Shown here: piece by piece, positions 1 to 8,026 of the stretch
Position numbering within the stretch: the stretch's first letter is position 1
Layout: each line of letters begins with the position of its first letter
Origin: an uncultured Roseovarius sp.
Lineage (GTDB): Bacteria > Pseudomonadota > Alphaproteobacteria > Rhodobacterales > Rhodobacteraceae
Length of the DNA stretch: 64,000 nt
Reading direction: 5' to 3'
Assembly (NCBI RefSeq): GCF_947259555.1
Contig: NZ_CAMYMD010000106.1
Location: 27,187 to 91,186 of the forward strand
Translations under genes and position numbers: made by a program
The notes under the pieces: model-generated
The model's database searches: none
Told to the model about the DNA's origin: nothing
Seen by the model: the letters and a program-made list of their open reading frames with translations, nothing else

Positions 1-634
1 TCACCGCGCCGGTCATGCCCAGATGCAGCCAGATGCACGTTTGACCGGAAACGGGGTGCGCATGCACCAATGGATGCACGGCACCCGAGGCGGAGTTCAC
101 GGATGACAAGCGCGTCCAGCGCTCGCGGCGATCCTCGGGGAGCGCCTCAAATGCAAGACCCTGGTGCGCGAAATACGTGCCTCCGCCATTCTCGGCGGGT
201 CGAATGATGTGATAGCCCGAATGAGAAAACGTGGCGGGGAGAAAGCTGCCGTCATTGTGCCATTGTGGCCCGACATCGGGAATGCCATGCCGCTCATCGT
301 TCGAAAGCCGGAAAATATGGCGATTTCCGCCGGGCGTTGCCGGGTGAACGCCATGCGTACTTTGCAATTCCTTGCCGCCCCAAAGGCAGCTGGTACGCAA
401 GAAATCCTCGGGCGTCAGCTGCGTCTCGTTCTTGAAAACGAGAAACCCGCGATGCGCCATTTCACGTTCCAGCACGGCGACAACCTCGGGAGGTGGTGCG
501 TCTCTGGAGGACAGGTCTATCCCCGAGACTTGCGCCCCAATCGGATCGAGAGCAGTGATTTCGCCGCCAAATCGTTCAATGATGGCAGCATGCGCCGGGT
601 CAATCGGTGGGAGCTTCGTTGCGTTTGCCTTCAC
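1..634 (-). CDS. TauD/TfdA-family Fe(II)/2-oxoglutarate dioxygenase (partial)
   Basis: The gene runs off the left edge, so about 211 N-terminal residues are visible. The translation carries the iron-binding HxD pattern as QWHNDGSF near residue 120. The preceding text (LVFKNETQLTPEDF) matches the early strand and helix of taurine/alpha-ketoacid dioxygenases. The family couples 2-oxoglutarate decarboxylation to substrate hydroxylation; the substrate here cannot be told. The start is a GTG at 634, chosen because GGAGG sits six bases upstream and homology begins soon after. No in-frame ATG occurs until about residue 60, which would cut into the fold. A perfect palindrome lies about 50 bases upstream of the start. 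The distal iron-binding histidine and 2-oxoglutarate arginine lie outside the window. Confidence 0.8.
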   Translation of the reverse strand, partial: MKANATKLPPIDPAHAAIIERFGGEITALDPIGAQVSGIDLSSRDAPPPEVVAVLEREMAHRGFLVFKNETQLTPEDFLRTSCLWGGKELQSTHGVHPATPGGNRHIFRLSNDERHGIPDVGPQWHNDGSFLPATFSHSGYHIIRPAENGGGTYFAHQGLAFEALPEDRRERWTRLSSVNSASGAVHPLVHAHPVSGQTCIWLHLGMTGAV

Positions 635-640
635 CAGTAG

Positions 641-1013
641 CCTCCGTTTTTTTCGCTGAATCCAATACGAGGTTCGTCATTGTGAAAGTGGCCAGGCCAC
701 TTCGGGTCACGCGTTGTGGCGGGCACTCGGCCGAAAAGCGGGCTGACATTACCGATGACCATGCCCAAAGCTCTTTGCCATGAACACCCACTTTACTCGC
801 CACAAATCCTTACATGTTGCGTGAGGGGCGGCTTTCAAGCGCCCCGCGACGGCATCCCGCAGTCCGCCCAAAGCTTGGTCGGGCCGGCGCGGGCGTTTAC
901 CTACAGTTTCAGTTCGGGGATGCCTGTTGCCGGGACATCCGCGCTTTTCGCGTCAAACCCGCTGGTCAGCGGCAAAGGCCGCACTGAAGCGAAGTCAAGC
1001 AGGATGAGGGCGC
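641..1013. other. Intergenic stretch without a recognisable gene
   Basis: About 370 bases between the start of the dioxygenase gene and the stop of rnhA. Short open frames exist on both strands, but none shows a ribosome site together with a family-like sequence. It holds the palindrome at 686-702 and presumably the promoter of the leftward dioxygenase gene. I see nothing else in it. Confidence 0.5.
686..702. promoter_or_regulatory. 17-bp perfect palindrome, candidate operator
   Basis: AAGTGGCC-A-GGCCACTT is a perfect 8-bp inverted repeat around one central base. It lies about 52 bases upstream of the GTG of the leftward dioxygenase gene, where an operator or promoter is expected. Nothing identifies the regulator. 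Confidence 0.4.
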
Positions 1014-1481
1014 TCAGGCCCCTGATTTGCCGGGCTTGAACGGGGCCATGCCCGCGCGCGCCAACTCGTCCGCGCGCTCGTTCTCGGGGTGGCCCGCATG
1101 GCCCTTGACCCATTCCCAGGTCACGGTGTGGCGCTTTTGCGCCTCATCCAGACGCTGCCACAGTTCGACATTCTTGACCGGCTTTTTCGCGGCGGTTTTC
1201 CAGCCGTTGCGCTTCCAGCCATGCATCCAGCCGGTGATCCCGTTCTTCACATAGGCGCTGTCGGTGACGATTGTGATCGCCGAGGGTTTCGAGAGCGCCT
1301 CGAGCGCGTGGATTGCCGCCAGAAGCTCCATCCGGTTGTTGGTGGTGTCGGCCTCGCCGCCCGAAAGCTCGCGTTCCTTGACGATGGCGTCGCCTGCCAT
1401 GGCGCGCATTAGCACGCCCCAGCCGCCGGGGCCCGGATTGCCGGAGCAGGCGCCGTCGGTATAGGCAAAGAGATCAGCCAT
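1014..1481 (-). CDS. rnhA: Ribonuclease HI
   Basis: 155 residues, the usual length for bacterial RNase HI, which cuts the RNA strand of RNA-DNA hybrids (primers, R-loops) in the cytoplasm. The acidic metal-binding residues are visible: D9 in [17 protein letters not shown]52 in NNRMEL, D74 in VTDSAYV and D138 in NERADELA. The basic handle region with paired tryptophans ([11 protein letters not shown]) is present around residues 84-94. The start overlaps the stop of the upstream glutathione transferase gene by 8 bases, so the two are probably co-transcribed. Confidence 0.95.
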   Translation of the reverse strand: MADLFAYTDGACSGNPGPGGWGVLMRAMAGDAIVKERELSGGEADTTNNRMELLAAIHALEALSKPSAITIVTDSAYVKNGITGWMHGWKRNGWKTAAKKPVKNVELWQRLDEAQKRHTVTWEWVKGHAGHPENERADELARAGMAPFKPGKSGA

Positions 1482-2091
1482 CCGTCAGCCCAACGTAGCC
1501 CGGCAGCGCCACCATGCGGGCGCACCATGCGGTGAGGCGCGGAAATCGGCCCATCTCGAACCCGCCGCGCGTACCCGCCGTGTGGGTATAGGCGTAGAGC
1601 GCGACATCGGCGAGCGTGGGCGAGGGGCCGCATAACCAGTCCTGCCCGTCAAGAGCCTCCTCCATCAGCCCAAGCAGCGCGTGGCCCTCGTCGAGCAGCG
1701 CCGCCATGCGCTCGGGCGTGGCCTCATGCGCGAGATGGGGATAGGTCGCGAGCGAGGCACGCACGGCGACGACCGGCTCGTGGCGGTTCTGCTCGAAGAA
1801 CATCCAGGCGAGCATCTGCGCCTGTTCCAGCGCGTCCTCGGGCACCCATCCGGTGCCCGCGCCGAGATACCACAGGATCGCGTTCGATTCCGTCAGGATC
1901 GTGCCGTCGCCGAGGTGCAGCGCGGGCAGCTTGCCCAAGGGCAGGTGGCCCGCCGCCTTGGCCCCGGCCAGGTCGGGGGTGTTGGTCTCGATCGGCACAT
2001 GGGTATAGGCCCGCCCTTCGAGCGCCAAGAGCAGCCGCACCTTGTAGCTGTTGCCCGAGGAGGGCATGGAATAAAGCGTCAGATCGGTCAT
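1474..2091 (-). CDS. Glutathione S-transferase family protein
   Basis: 205 residues with an N-terminal thioredoxin-like half and a C-terminal helical half. The glutathione-binding TESN motif is at residues 67-70 ([15 protein letters not shown]), followed by the helical domain with LADVALYAY near residue 160. Such enzymes conjugate glutathione to electrophiles or act as reductases; substrate is unknown. The N-terminal active-site region is [10 protein letters not shown], with serines and no cysteine. It overlaps rnhA at its 3' end and lies 9 bases after the DUF3429 gene, suggesting one leftward unit. Confidence 0.88.
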   Translation of the reverse strand: MTDLTLYSMPSSGNSYKVRLLLALEGRAYTHVPIETNTPDLAGAKAAGHLPLGKLPALHLGDGTILTESNAILWYLGAGTGWVPEDALEQAQMLAWMFFEQNRHEPVVAVRASLATYPHLAHEATPERMAALLDEGHALLGLMEEALDGQDWLCGPSPTLADVALYAYTHTAGTRGGFEMGRFPRLTAWCARMVALPGYVGLTDG

Positions 2092-2100
2092 GTTTGGCCC

Positions 2101-2556
2101 TCAGAGAAAGACGCCGACCGCGAGGCAGGCGATCACCACGGCGCTGAGCCCGAGCCGTAGCGGCATCCACCATGCGGGCGCAAGACCCCAGCGGGCGAAT
2201 TGCAGATCCAGCAGCAAAAGACCGGCAAAGCCGAAGATCAGGTTCATCCCCGCCGAGACCGGCCCGCCGCCGGTCATGAAGAAGGCCCAGAGCGCCGGGA
2301 TCACCGAGAGGGCGTAGCCGGTGGTGGCCATAGTGCCGGTGGCTTGTGCGGCAAAGCCCCAGAGCACACCGGACATGAACGACAGGATGATCGCACCATA
2401 AAAGAGCATCACGTAAGGCCCGGCAAACCGTGGGCCTATGGTCTGCATGGTCCAATCCGCGAGATCGGGGAAAAGCACCGTCAGTGCGCCCCATACAAAT
2501 GGGACGAGACCGGCAAGGCCGAGGATCAGCGGGGCACGCGGGATGGTCTGAAACAT
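2101..2556 (-). CDS. DUF3429 domain membrane protein
   Basis: 151 residues with about five hydrophobic segments (for example LGLAGLVPFVWGALTV, YVMLFYGAIILSFMSGVLWG and IFGFAGLLLLDLQ). The pattern of a short inner-membrane protein with GAIILSFMSGVLWG matches the DUF3429 family, whose function is not known. The start at 2556 (MFQTIPRAP) was preferred to a longer frame at 2682 because the extra 42 residues are basic, not hydrophobic, and overlap the start of the divergent oxidase gene. No strong ribosome site is seen. Confidence 0.75.
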   Translation of the reverse strand: MFQTIPRAPLILGLAGLVPFVWGALTVLFPDLADWTMQTIGPRFAGPYVMLFYGAIILSFMSGVLWGFAAQATGTMATTGYALSVIPALWAFFMTGGGPVSAGMNLIFGFAGLLLLDLQFARWGLAPAWWMPLRLGLSAVVIACLAVGVFL

Positions 2557-2680
2557 GGGCGGCAACTTGGCGCTGCGTTGCCGGTTTGGCAAGGCCGCGT
2601 CGGACGCTTGGGACGACTTTGTTTTGCGTGCGCAGGGCAGGGGGCTGGCCAGTTGCGGGGAACATGATAGATAGCGGGCC

Positions 2681-4111
2681 ATGGATCGTCACGCTGCCAC
2701 CCCGGATTTCATCGACGCATTGCGCGCTCGCCTCCCCGCAGCCGTATTTCGCGAGACTGCGCCGGCCTATCTCGAAGAACCGCGCGGCCGTTGGCATGGT
2801 CAGGGTGTCGTGCTTGCGCCCGCATCTGTCGAGGAGGTGGCGGAGATAATCCGAACCTGTGCCGCGGCCCGCGTGCCGGTGGTGCCCTATGGGGGTGGTA
2901 CTGGTCTGGTGGGGGGGCAGATCGCGCCCGATGGTCCGGTTCCCGTCATCCTCAGCCTTGAACGGATGCGCGCGGTGCGGGGAATCTGGCCGCAGGAAAA
3001 CGTGATGGTGGTCGAGGCGGGTGCCATCCTGCAGGATATTCAGGACGCGGCTCACAATGTGGACCGGCTGTTCCCACTGACCATCGCGTCGAAAGGGTCC
3101 GCGCGGTTGGGCGGCCTGCTTGGCACCAATGCGGGCGGGGTCAATGTGCTGCGCTACGGCAATGCGCGCGATTTGTGTCTGGGGTTGGAGGCAGTGCTAC
3201 CCGACGGGCGCATCTGGCACGGATTGAAACGGCTGCGCAAGGATAACACCGGCTATGATCTGCGCAATCTGATGATCGGATCCGAGGGCTCATTGGGCGT
3301 CATCACCGCTGCCGCGCTCAAGCTCTTTCCGTGTCCGGCGGGCGAGGGCACGGCGCTGATGGTGGTCGAGGGGCCGCGCGCCGCGCTCGACCTTCTGGCG
3401 ATGGCGCGGGAGCACATGGGCGAGGGCATCAGCGCGTTCGAGATCATGCACCGGCAGGGCCTCGATTTCCTAGCCGAGACCTTGCCGGATATCCGCCAGC
3501 CATTTTCTGAAGCGCCCGAATGGTTTGTCCTGATCGATGTGGGGCTTGCGCGCGGCATAGACCCGGCGGAGGCTCTTGAGGCGCTCTTTGCATCCGCCTT
3601 CGAGGCCGGGCTTGTGAGCGACGGCATGATCGCGCAATCGCAGGCGCAGCGGCATGATTTCTGGGAGGTCCGCGAGCAGATCCCAGAGGCAAACCGCCGG
3701 ATCGGTTCGATTAGCTCGCACGATATTTCTCTGCCGATGTCGGTCATTCCCGAGTTCATCGAAAAAGGCAGGGGTGTGATTGCGGAGATCGGTGATTTCC
3801 GGATCAACTGTTTCGGCCACATGGGTGACGGAAACCTGCATTACAATGTCTTTCCGATGCCGGGCAAATCCCGTGCGGATCATATGGCCGAGCGGGATGC
3901 GATCAAACGGGCAGTGCACGACTTGGTGCACGACATGGACGGGTCTGTCAGTGCCGAGCACGGGATCGGTCGACTCAAGGTCGAGGATCTTGAACGCTAT
4001 GGCGATCCGGTCGAGCTTGAGGTCATGCGCAGTCTTAAAACTGCGCTCGATCCTTTGGGTATCATGAACCCCGGGGCGGTGCTGCGGGCATCACCCAACG
4101 GGTCTGGTTGA
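2681..4111 (+). CDS. GlcD-type FAD-binding oxidase (2-hydroxyacid dehydrogenase)
   Basis: 476 residues. The FAD-binding type-4 domain (PCMH) fills the first half with PYGGGTGLVGG from residue 69 and GGLLGTNAGG near 145. The C-terminal FAD-oxidase domain has FGHMGDGNLHYNV near residue 378 and SAEHGIGRLK near 425. The family includes glycolate oxidase GlcD, D-lactate dehydrogenase and D-2-hydroxyglutarate dehydrogenase; the histidine motif fits oxidation of a D-2-hydroxyacid. The exact substrate cannot be told, as no glcE or glcF neighbour is present. The gene stands alone, divergent from DUF3429 and convergent with map across a foldback repeat. Confidence 0.88.
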   Translation: MDRHAATPDFIDALRARLPAAVFRETAPAYLEEPRGRWHGQGVVLAPASVEEVAEIIRTCAAARVPVVPYGGGTGLVGGQIAPDGPVPVILSLERMRAVRGIWPQENVMVVEAGAILQDIQDAAHNVDRLFPLTIASKGSARLGGLLGTNAGGVNVLRYGNARDLCLGLEAVLPDGRIWHGLKRLRKDNTGYDLRNLMIGSEGSLGVITAAALKLFPCPAGEGTALMVVEGPRAALDLLAMAREHMGEGISAFEIMHRQGLDFLAETLPDIRQPFSEAPEWFVLIDVGLARGIDPAEALEALFASAFEAGLVSDGMIAQSQAQRHDFWEVREQIPEANRRIGSISSHDISLPMSVIPEFIEKGRGVIAEIGDFRINCFGHMGDGNLHYNVFPMPGKSRADHMAERDAIKRAVHDLVHDMDGSVSAEHGIGRLKVEDLERYGDPVELEVMRSLKTALDPLGIMNPGAVLRASPNGSG

Positions 4112-4115
4112 CGTT

Positions 4116-4360
4116 GGCCTGGAGCGGACCTATGAGCCAACCGCGCGAACAGCACCGAAGGTGCCGCGCGATCGCCATGCCAGAGGCATGCCTCCGGCAT
4201 GACGCCGTCCCGCGGCCTGGCGATTTGATGTGGCGTGCAACGTGTTGAGGTTACAATGACTTGGCGGGCATAAAGCGCCCGCAAAGGCCGTTGCATCGCC
4301 AGTCCCCTGCCCTGCGACCGCGCGGCACCTTCTGGCGGGATGCAACGTCCGCTCCGGGCC
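4116..4360. repeat. Foldback element with nested inverted repeats
   Basis: The gap between two convergent genes contains three nested pairs of inverted arms. The outer pair is 4116-4129 and 4347-4360 (13 of 14 bases). The middle pair is 4157-4175 and 4314-4332 (18 of 19). The inner pair is 4217-4224 and 4295-4302 (8 of 8). A separate 24-bp near-perfect palindrome built on GAGGCATGCCTC lies at 4177-4200. No convincing coding frame is seen. It could be a non-autonomous repeat, a structured RNA or a complex bidirectional terminator. Confidence 0.6.
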
Positions 4361-4370
4361 AAACCTGCCT

Positions 4371-5231
4371 TCAGCCGCCCCACGTCGGATGAAATCGCCC
4401 CGCAGGCGAGAGCGTGAAGATGTCCGCGCCCTCGGCGGTCACCCCGACTGAGTGCTCGAACTGCGCCGAGAGCGACTTGTCGCGCGTGACAGCTGTCCAG
4501 TCATCGGCGAGCACCTTGGTCTCGGGACGGCCCAGATTGACCATCGGCTCTATGGTGAAGAACATGCCTTCTTCGAGCACGGCCCCCGCGCCTTCGCGCC
4601 CGTAATGCAGCACGTTGGGGGGCGCGTGAAACACCCGGCCGAGCCCGTGCCCGCAGAAATCGCGCACCACGGACATGCGGTTGGCCTCCACATAGGCCTG
4701 TATCGCATGGCCAATGTCACCAAAGGTGTTGCCGGGGCGTACCGCCTCGATCCCTTTCATCAGGGCATCATGCGTCACCTGGACGAGACGCTCGGCCTTG
4801 CGGCTCAGTTTTCCTGCCACATACATCCGGCTGGTGTCGCCAAACCAGCCATCCACGATCACGGTCACGTCCACGTTCAGGATGTCGCCATCCTTGAGCA
4901 CCTTGTCGCCGGGAATGCCGTGGCAGACCACGTGATTGACGCTGATGCAGCTGGCGTGCTGATAGCCCTTGTAGCCGATGGTCGCCGATTTGGCCCCCGC
5001 GGCATTTACCTTGTCCTCGATCAACGTGTCGATGGCGCCGGTGGTCTGGCCGACGAACACATGATCGGCGATCTCGTCTAGGATCGTCGCGGCAAGCCGT
5101 CCTGCGGCATACATGCCCGCAAAATCCGCAGCCTCATGGATGCGGATGCCCTCGCGTGTCATGCGTCCACGGTGTTTCTGGGTCACATCTGGCCTCGTAG
5201 CTTCATCAGTTTTGTCTTTAGTTAAGCCCAT
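4371..5231 (-). CDS. map: Type I methionine aminopeptidase
   Basis: 286 residues; removes the initiator methionine from nascent proteins. Metal ligands are visible: D121 and D132 in the stretch NVDVTVIVDGWFGDTSRM, the histidine of CGHGLGRVFH, the glutamate of FFTIEPMV and the glutamate of SAQFEHSVGV. Substrate-binding H104 is in CHGIPGD. The start at 5231 gives a charged 23-residue leader; MTREGI at residue 24 is an alternative, and neither has a clear ribosome site. It follows sfsA by 27 bases on the same strand, a common pairing in this group. Confidence 0.93.
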   Translation of the reverse strand: MGLTKDKTDEATRPDVTQKHRGRMTREGIRIHEAADFAGMYAAGRLAATILDEIADHVFVGQTTGAIDTLIEDKVNAAGAKSATIGYKGYQHASCISVNHVVCHGIPGDKVLKDGDILNVDVTVIVDGWFGDTSRMYVAGKLSRKAERLVQVTHDALMKGIEAVRPGNTFGDIGHAIQAYVEANRMSVVRDFCGHGLGRVFHAPPNVLHYGREGAGAVLEEGMFFTIEPMVNLGRPETKVLADDWTAVTRDKSLSAQFEHSVGVTAEGADIFTLSPAGRFHPTWGG

Positions 5232-5258
5232 TTGCTCAAAAGAACCAGAGGGGCATGC

Positions 5259-5960
5259 CTAGTCATGCTGCAACTTATGACCGATCGTGACTTGATCGCG
5301 GCTGATATCGGCGCGGTATGACAGCACCGTGACTCCCGCCGCGCGCGCCGCCTCCAGCGCGCGGGCATAGCCGGGGTCGATATCGCCTGCGACCCGCACC
5401 ACCTGCGCATCTGTCCGCTGCACGAGGTAGAACAGCACCGCCCGGTGCCCTGCCTGCGCCACCCTCGCCAATTCGCCGAGATGTTTCGCGCCGCGCGCGG
5501 TGACACTGTCGGGGAACTCGGCCACGCCCGGCGCTCGCGAGAGCGTCACCGACTTCACCTCGACATAGGCATCGGGCAGACCCGCGCCCGACAGCAGAAA
5601 GTCGATCCGGCTGCCCGCCCCGTATTTCTGCTCCGGTCGCACGGTCTCATAGCCCGCCAGTTCCGCGACCTCGCCCGCCTCCAATGCGGCGCGCAGGGCG
5701 CGGTTGGGCAGGCTGGTATCGACGCCGGTGAAATGTCCGTTCTCGTGATCGACCAGCCGCCAGCCGTATTTCAGCTTCTTCTTGGGGTCGTCATTGGGCT
5801 CCACCCAGATCCGCATGCCCGGCTCCGCCAGCCCCATCATCGAGCCGGGATTGGCGCAATGCGCCACCGCCTCGCACCCGTCCTCCAGCCGGATATCGGC
5901 CAGGAACCGCTTGTAGCGACGGATCAGCCGCGCGGGCACGAGAGGGGTTTGAAAGCGCAT
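5259..5960 (-). CDS. sfsA: SfsA family nuclease-like protein
   Basis: 233 residues, standard length. It opens with FQTPLVPARLIRRYKRFLADI and includes HCANPGSMMGL, an SfsA hallmark, then the PD-(D/E)XK-like segment GSRIDFLL followed by DAYVEVKSVTL. SfsA was named from sugar-fermentation stimulation in E. coli and has an OB-fold plus a nuclease-like domain; its role is still unclear. The gene begins 45 bases from the divergent molybdopterin-binding protein gene, so their promoters must overlap. Confidence 0.92.
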   Translation of the reverse strand: MRFQTPLVPARLIRRYKRFLADIRLEDGCEAVAHCANPGSMMGLAEPGMRIWVEPNDDPKKKLKYGWRLVDHENGHFTGVDTSLPNRALRAALEAGEVAELAGYETVRPEQKYGAGSRIDFLLSGAGLPDAYVEVKSVTLSRAPGVAEFPDSVTARGAKHLGELARVAQAGHRAVLFYLVQRTDAQVVRVAGDIDPGYARALEAARAAGVTVLSYRADISRDQVTIGHKLQHD

Positions 5961-6005
5961 GCGCTGCGCCTATACCGAAGGCATCCGCAGATCAAGGAGG
6001 CCCCC

Positions 6006-6728
6006 ATGCCCAACCCGAGTGCCGCCATGCTTGTCATCGGGGATGAAATCCTCTCCGGCCGGACGCGCGATGCCAACATGCACTATCTGGCAGGTGAGTT
6101 GACCCGCGTAGGCATCGACCTGCGCGAGGTGCGGGTGATCAGCGACGAGCCCGACGCCATTGTCGCGGGTGTGCAGGCGCTGAGTGCTGCCTATGACGTG
6201 GTCTTCACCTCGGGCGGCATCGGTCCCACCCATGACGACATCACCGCCGAGAACGTGGCGCGCGCCTTTGATCGCCCAATTTCAGTGCGCGACGATGCCC
6301 GCGCCATCCTCACCGCGCATTACGCCGCGCGCGAGCAGGAGCTGAACGAGGCCCGCCTGCGCATGGCGCGTATTCCCGACGGGGCGGCGCTGATCGACAA
6401 CCCGATCAGCGCCGCCCCCGGTTTTACCATCGAGAACGTGCATGTCATGGCAGGCGTGCCGTCGATCTTTCAGGCGATGCTGGCCTCGGTCCTGCCGACG
6501 ATCACCGGCGGCGCGCCGGTTCTGTCGCAGACGCTGGAGGTGCGGCGCGGCGAGGGCGATATCGCCGGGCCGCTCACCGATCTGGCGGCGCGCTATCCGG
6601 ACCTCACGTTCGGCTCTTACCCGTTCATCCGCGACGGCTGTCACGGCGCCAATGTCGTGGTGCGCGGGCAGGACGGCGCGCGGGTTGATGCGGCGATGGC
6701 GGAACTGTCGGGGATGTTCGCCGGATGA
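6006..6728 (+). CDS. Molybdopterin-binding (MoCF/CinA N-domain) protein
   Basis: 240 residues consisting of a MoCF-biosynth domain. The signature SGGIGPTHDDIT is at residues 69-80, and the protein opens AAMLVIGDEILSGRT as in CinA. The C-terminal CinA deamidase domain is absent, so this is the stand-alone form often annotated as a competence/damage-inducible A homologue. Binding of molybdopterin-like or nucleotide ligands is known for the fold; the role here is not established. AAGGAGG lies just upstream of the ATG. The stop overlaps the start of the GNAT gene by ATGA, so translation is coupled. Confidence 0.85.
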   Translation: MPNPSAAMLVIGDEILSGRTRDANMHYLAGELTRVGIDLREVRVISDEPDAIVAGVQALSAAYDVVFTSGGIGPTHDDITAENVARAFDRPISVRDDARAILTAHYAAREQELNEARLRMARIPDGAALIDNPISAAPGFTIENVHVMAGVPSIFQAMLASVLPTITGGAPVLSQTLEVRRGEGDIAGPLTDLAARYPDLTFGSYPFIRDGCHGANVVVRGQDGARVDAAMAELSGMFAG

Positions 6729-7444
6729 CGCCCGATGCGCAGATGCTCTATGCCGTGACCGAAGCGACATGGCCCCCGGCGCGGATCGAGACGCGTGGCC
6801 CGGTTACCCTCCGCGACGGCGCGGGCGGTGGCAAGCGGGTCTCGGCGGCGACGGCGACCCGCGCGCTGACGGCCGATGAACTCTCCATAGCCGAGGCCGC
6901 GATGCGCGGGCTGGGGCAGGATGCATTATTCCAGATCCGGGCGGGCGACGAGAGTCTTGATGCCATGCTGGCCGATCAGGGCTACCGCGTGGTCGATCCG
7001 GTCAATCTCTATGTCGCCCCGGTCGCGGCACTGACCGGCACACGCGCGCCGCGTGTCACAACCTTCTCGGTCTGGGAGCCGCTCGAGATCATGCGCGAAA
7101 TCTGGGCCGAGGGCGGCATCGGGCCTGCCCGCATCGCGGTGATGGAGCGCGCGGCCTGCCCCAAGACCGGCCTTTTCGGGCGGCATGACAACCGCCCCGC
7201 CGCCGTGGGCTATGCGGGCCTGCATCAGGGCGTCGCCATGGTCCACGCGCTTGAGGTGCGCGCGGCACACCGGCGGGCGGGCATGGGCCGCTGGATGATG
7301 ATCGAGGCCGCGCATTGGGCGGCGACCCAGGGGGCCGCGCATATCGCCGTGCTCTGCACCCGGGCCAATACGGGGGCCAACGGCCTCTATGCTTCCATGG
7401 GCTTTGCACCTGTGGGAGAGTATCACTATCGCCAGAAGGACTGA
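6725..7444 (+). CDS. GNAT family N-acetyltransferase
   Basis: 239 residues. The acetyl-CoA pyrophosphate loop reads RRAGMGRWMM near residue 182 after a typical beta-4 strand (VHALEVRAAH). The C-terminus has ANTGANGLYASMGFAPVGEY, a usual GNAT ending. The first 100 residues are less typical. The acceptor substrate is unknown. It overlaps the upstream molybdopterin-binding gene by four bases and is followed after 3 bases by the AhpD-like gene, so it sits within one operon. Confidence 0.85.
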   Translation: MTPDAQMLYAVTEATWPPARIETRGPVTLRDGAGGGKRVSAATATRALTADELSIAEAAMRGLGQDALFQIRAGDESLDAMLADQGYRVVDPVNLYVAPVAALTGTRAPRVTTFSVWEPLEIMREIWAEGGIGPARIAVMERAACPKTGLFGRHDNRPAAVGYAGLHQGVAMVHALEVRAAHRRAGMGRWMMIEAAHWAATQGAAHIAVLCTRANTGANGLYASMGFAPVGEYHYRQKD

Positions 7445-7447
7445 GCC

Positions 7448-8020
7448 ATGACCAAGACCTCACCGCCCACAGCACTCGATCTGCCGATGGTCGACCCGCT
7501 GCCCGAAGAGACCCGCAAGTATTTCGATATCTGCGAGGACAAGCTGGGCATGATCCCCAACGTGCTGCGCGCCTATGCGTTCGACATCGACAAGCTCAAC
7601 GCCTTCACCGCGCTCTATAACGACCTGATGCTTGCGCCGTCCGGGCTGAGCAAGCTGGAGCGCGAGATGATCGCCGTGGTGGTCAGTTCGATCAACCGCT
7701 GCTGGTATTGCCAGGTGGCGCATGGCGCGGCGGTGCGGCAATTGTCCGGCGACCCGGCGCTGGGCGAGGCGATGGTGATGAACTGGCGCGCAGCCACGCT
7801 CGATGCGCGCCAGACGGCGATGCTGGGCTTTGCCGAAAAGATCACCAAGGCGTCGTCCGAGATCACCGAGGCGGATCGTGCGGCGCTGCGCGAGGCGGGC
7901 TTTGCTGATCGCGATATCTGGGACATCGCCAATGTCGCGGGGTTCTTCAACATGACCAACCGGGTCGCCTCGGCCACGGCCATGCAGCCCAATCCCGACT
8001 ACCATGCGCAGGCGAGGTGA
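7448..8020 (+). CDS. AhpD-like peroxidase-related protein (carboxymuconolactone decarboxylase fold)
   Basis: 190 residues. The AhpD-type redox motif is at C85-W-Y-C88 with H92 four residues on (NRCWYCQVAHG), as in alkylhydroperoxidase-like proteins that reduce peroxides through a CxxC pair. The remainder is helical and ends with IWDIANVAGFFNMTNRVASA, typical of the peroxidase-related subfamily of about 190 residues. It is third in the operon that begins at 6006. Partner proteins and the true electron donor are not shown by the sequence. Confidence 0.85.
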   Translation: MTKTSPPTALDLPMVDPLPEETRKYFDICEDKLGMIPNVLRAYAFDIDKLNAFTALYNDLMLAPSGLSKLEREMIAVVVSSINRCWYCQVAHGAAVRQLSGDPALGEAMVMNWRAATLDARQTAMLGFAEKITKASSEITEADRAALREAGFADRDIWDIANVAGFFNMTNRVASATAMQPNPDYHAQAR

Positions 8021-8026
8021 GCGGTC

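Noticed and set aside
901..1113. Minus-strand frame downstream of rnhA ending in GFDAKSADVPATGIPELKL
   Set aside because: It overlaps the 3' end of rnhA, has no ribosome site of its own, and resembles no family I know.
4130..4345. Minus-strand frames of 71 and 128 codons within the foldback region
   Set aside because: Arginine- and proline-rich composition of a GC-rich shadow frame, no ribosome site, and the inverted repeats explain the lack of stops.
7448..8020. AhpD itself, as part of an AhpC/AhpD peroxidase system
   Set aside because: No ahpC or thiol donor gene is adjacent, and the length of about 190 residues fits the peroxidase-related subfamily better.
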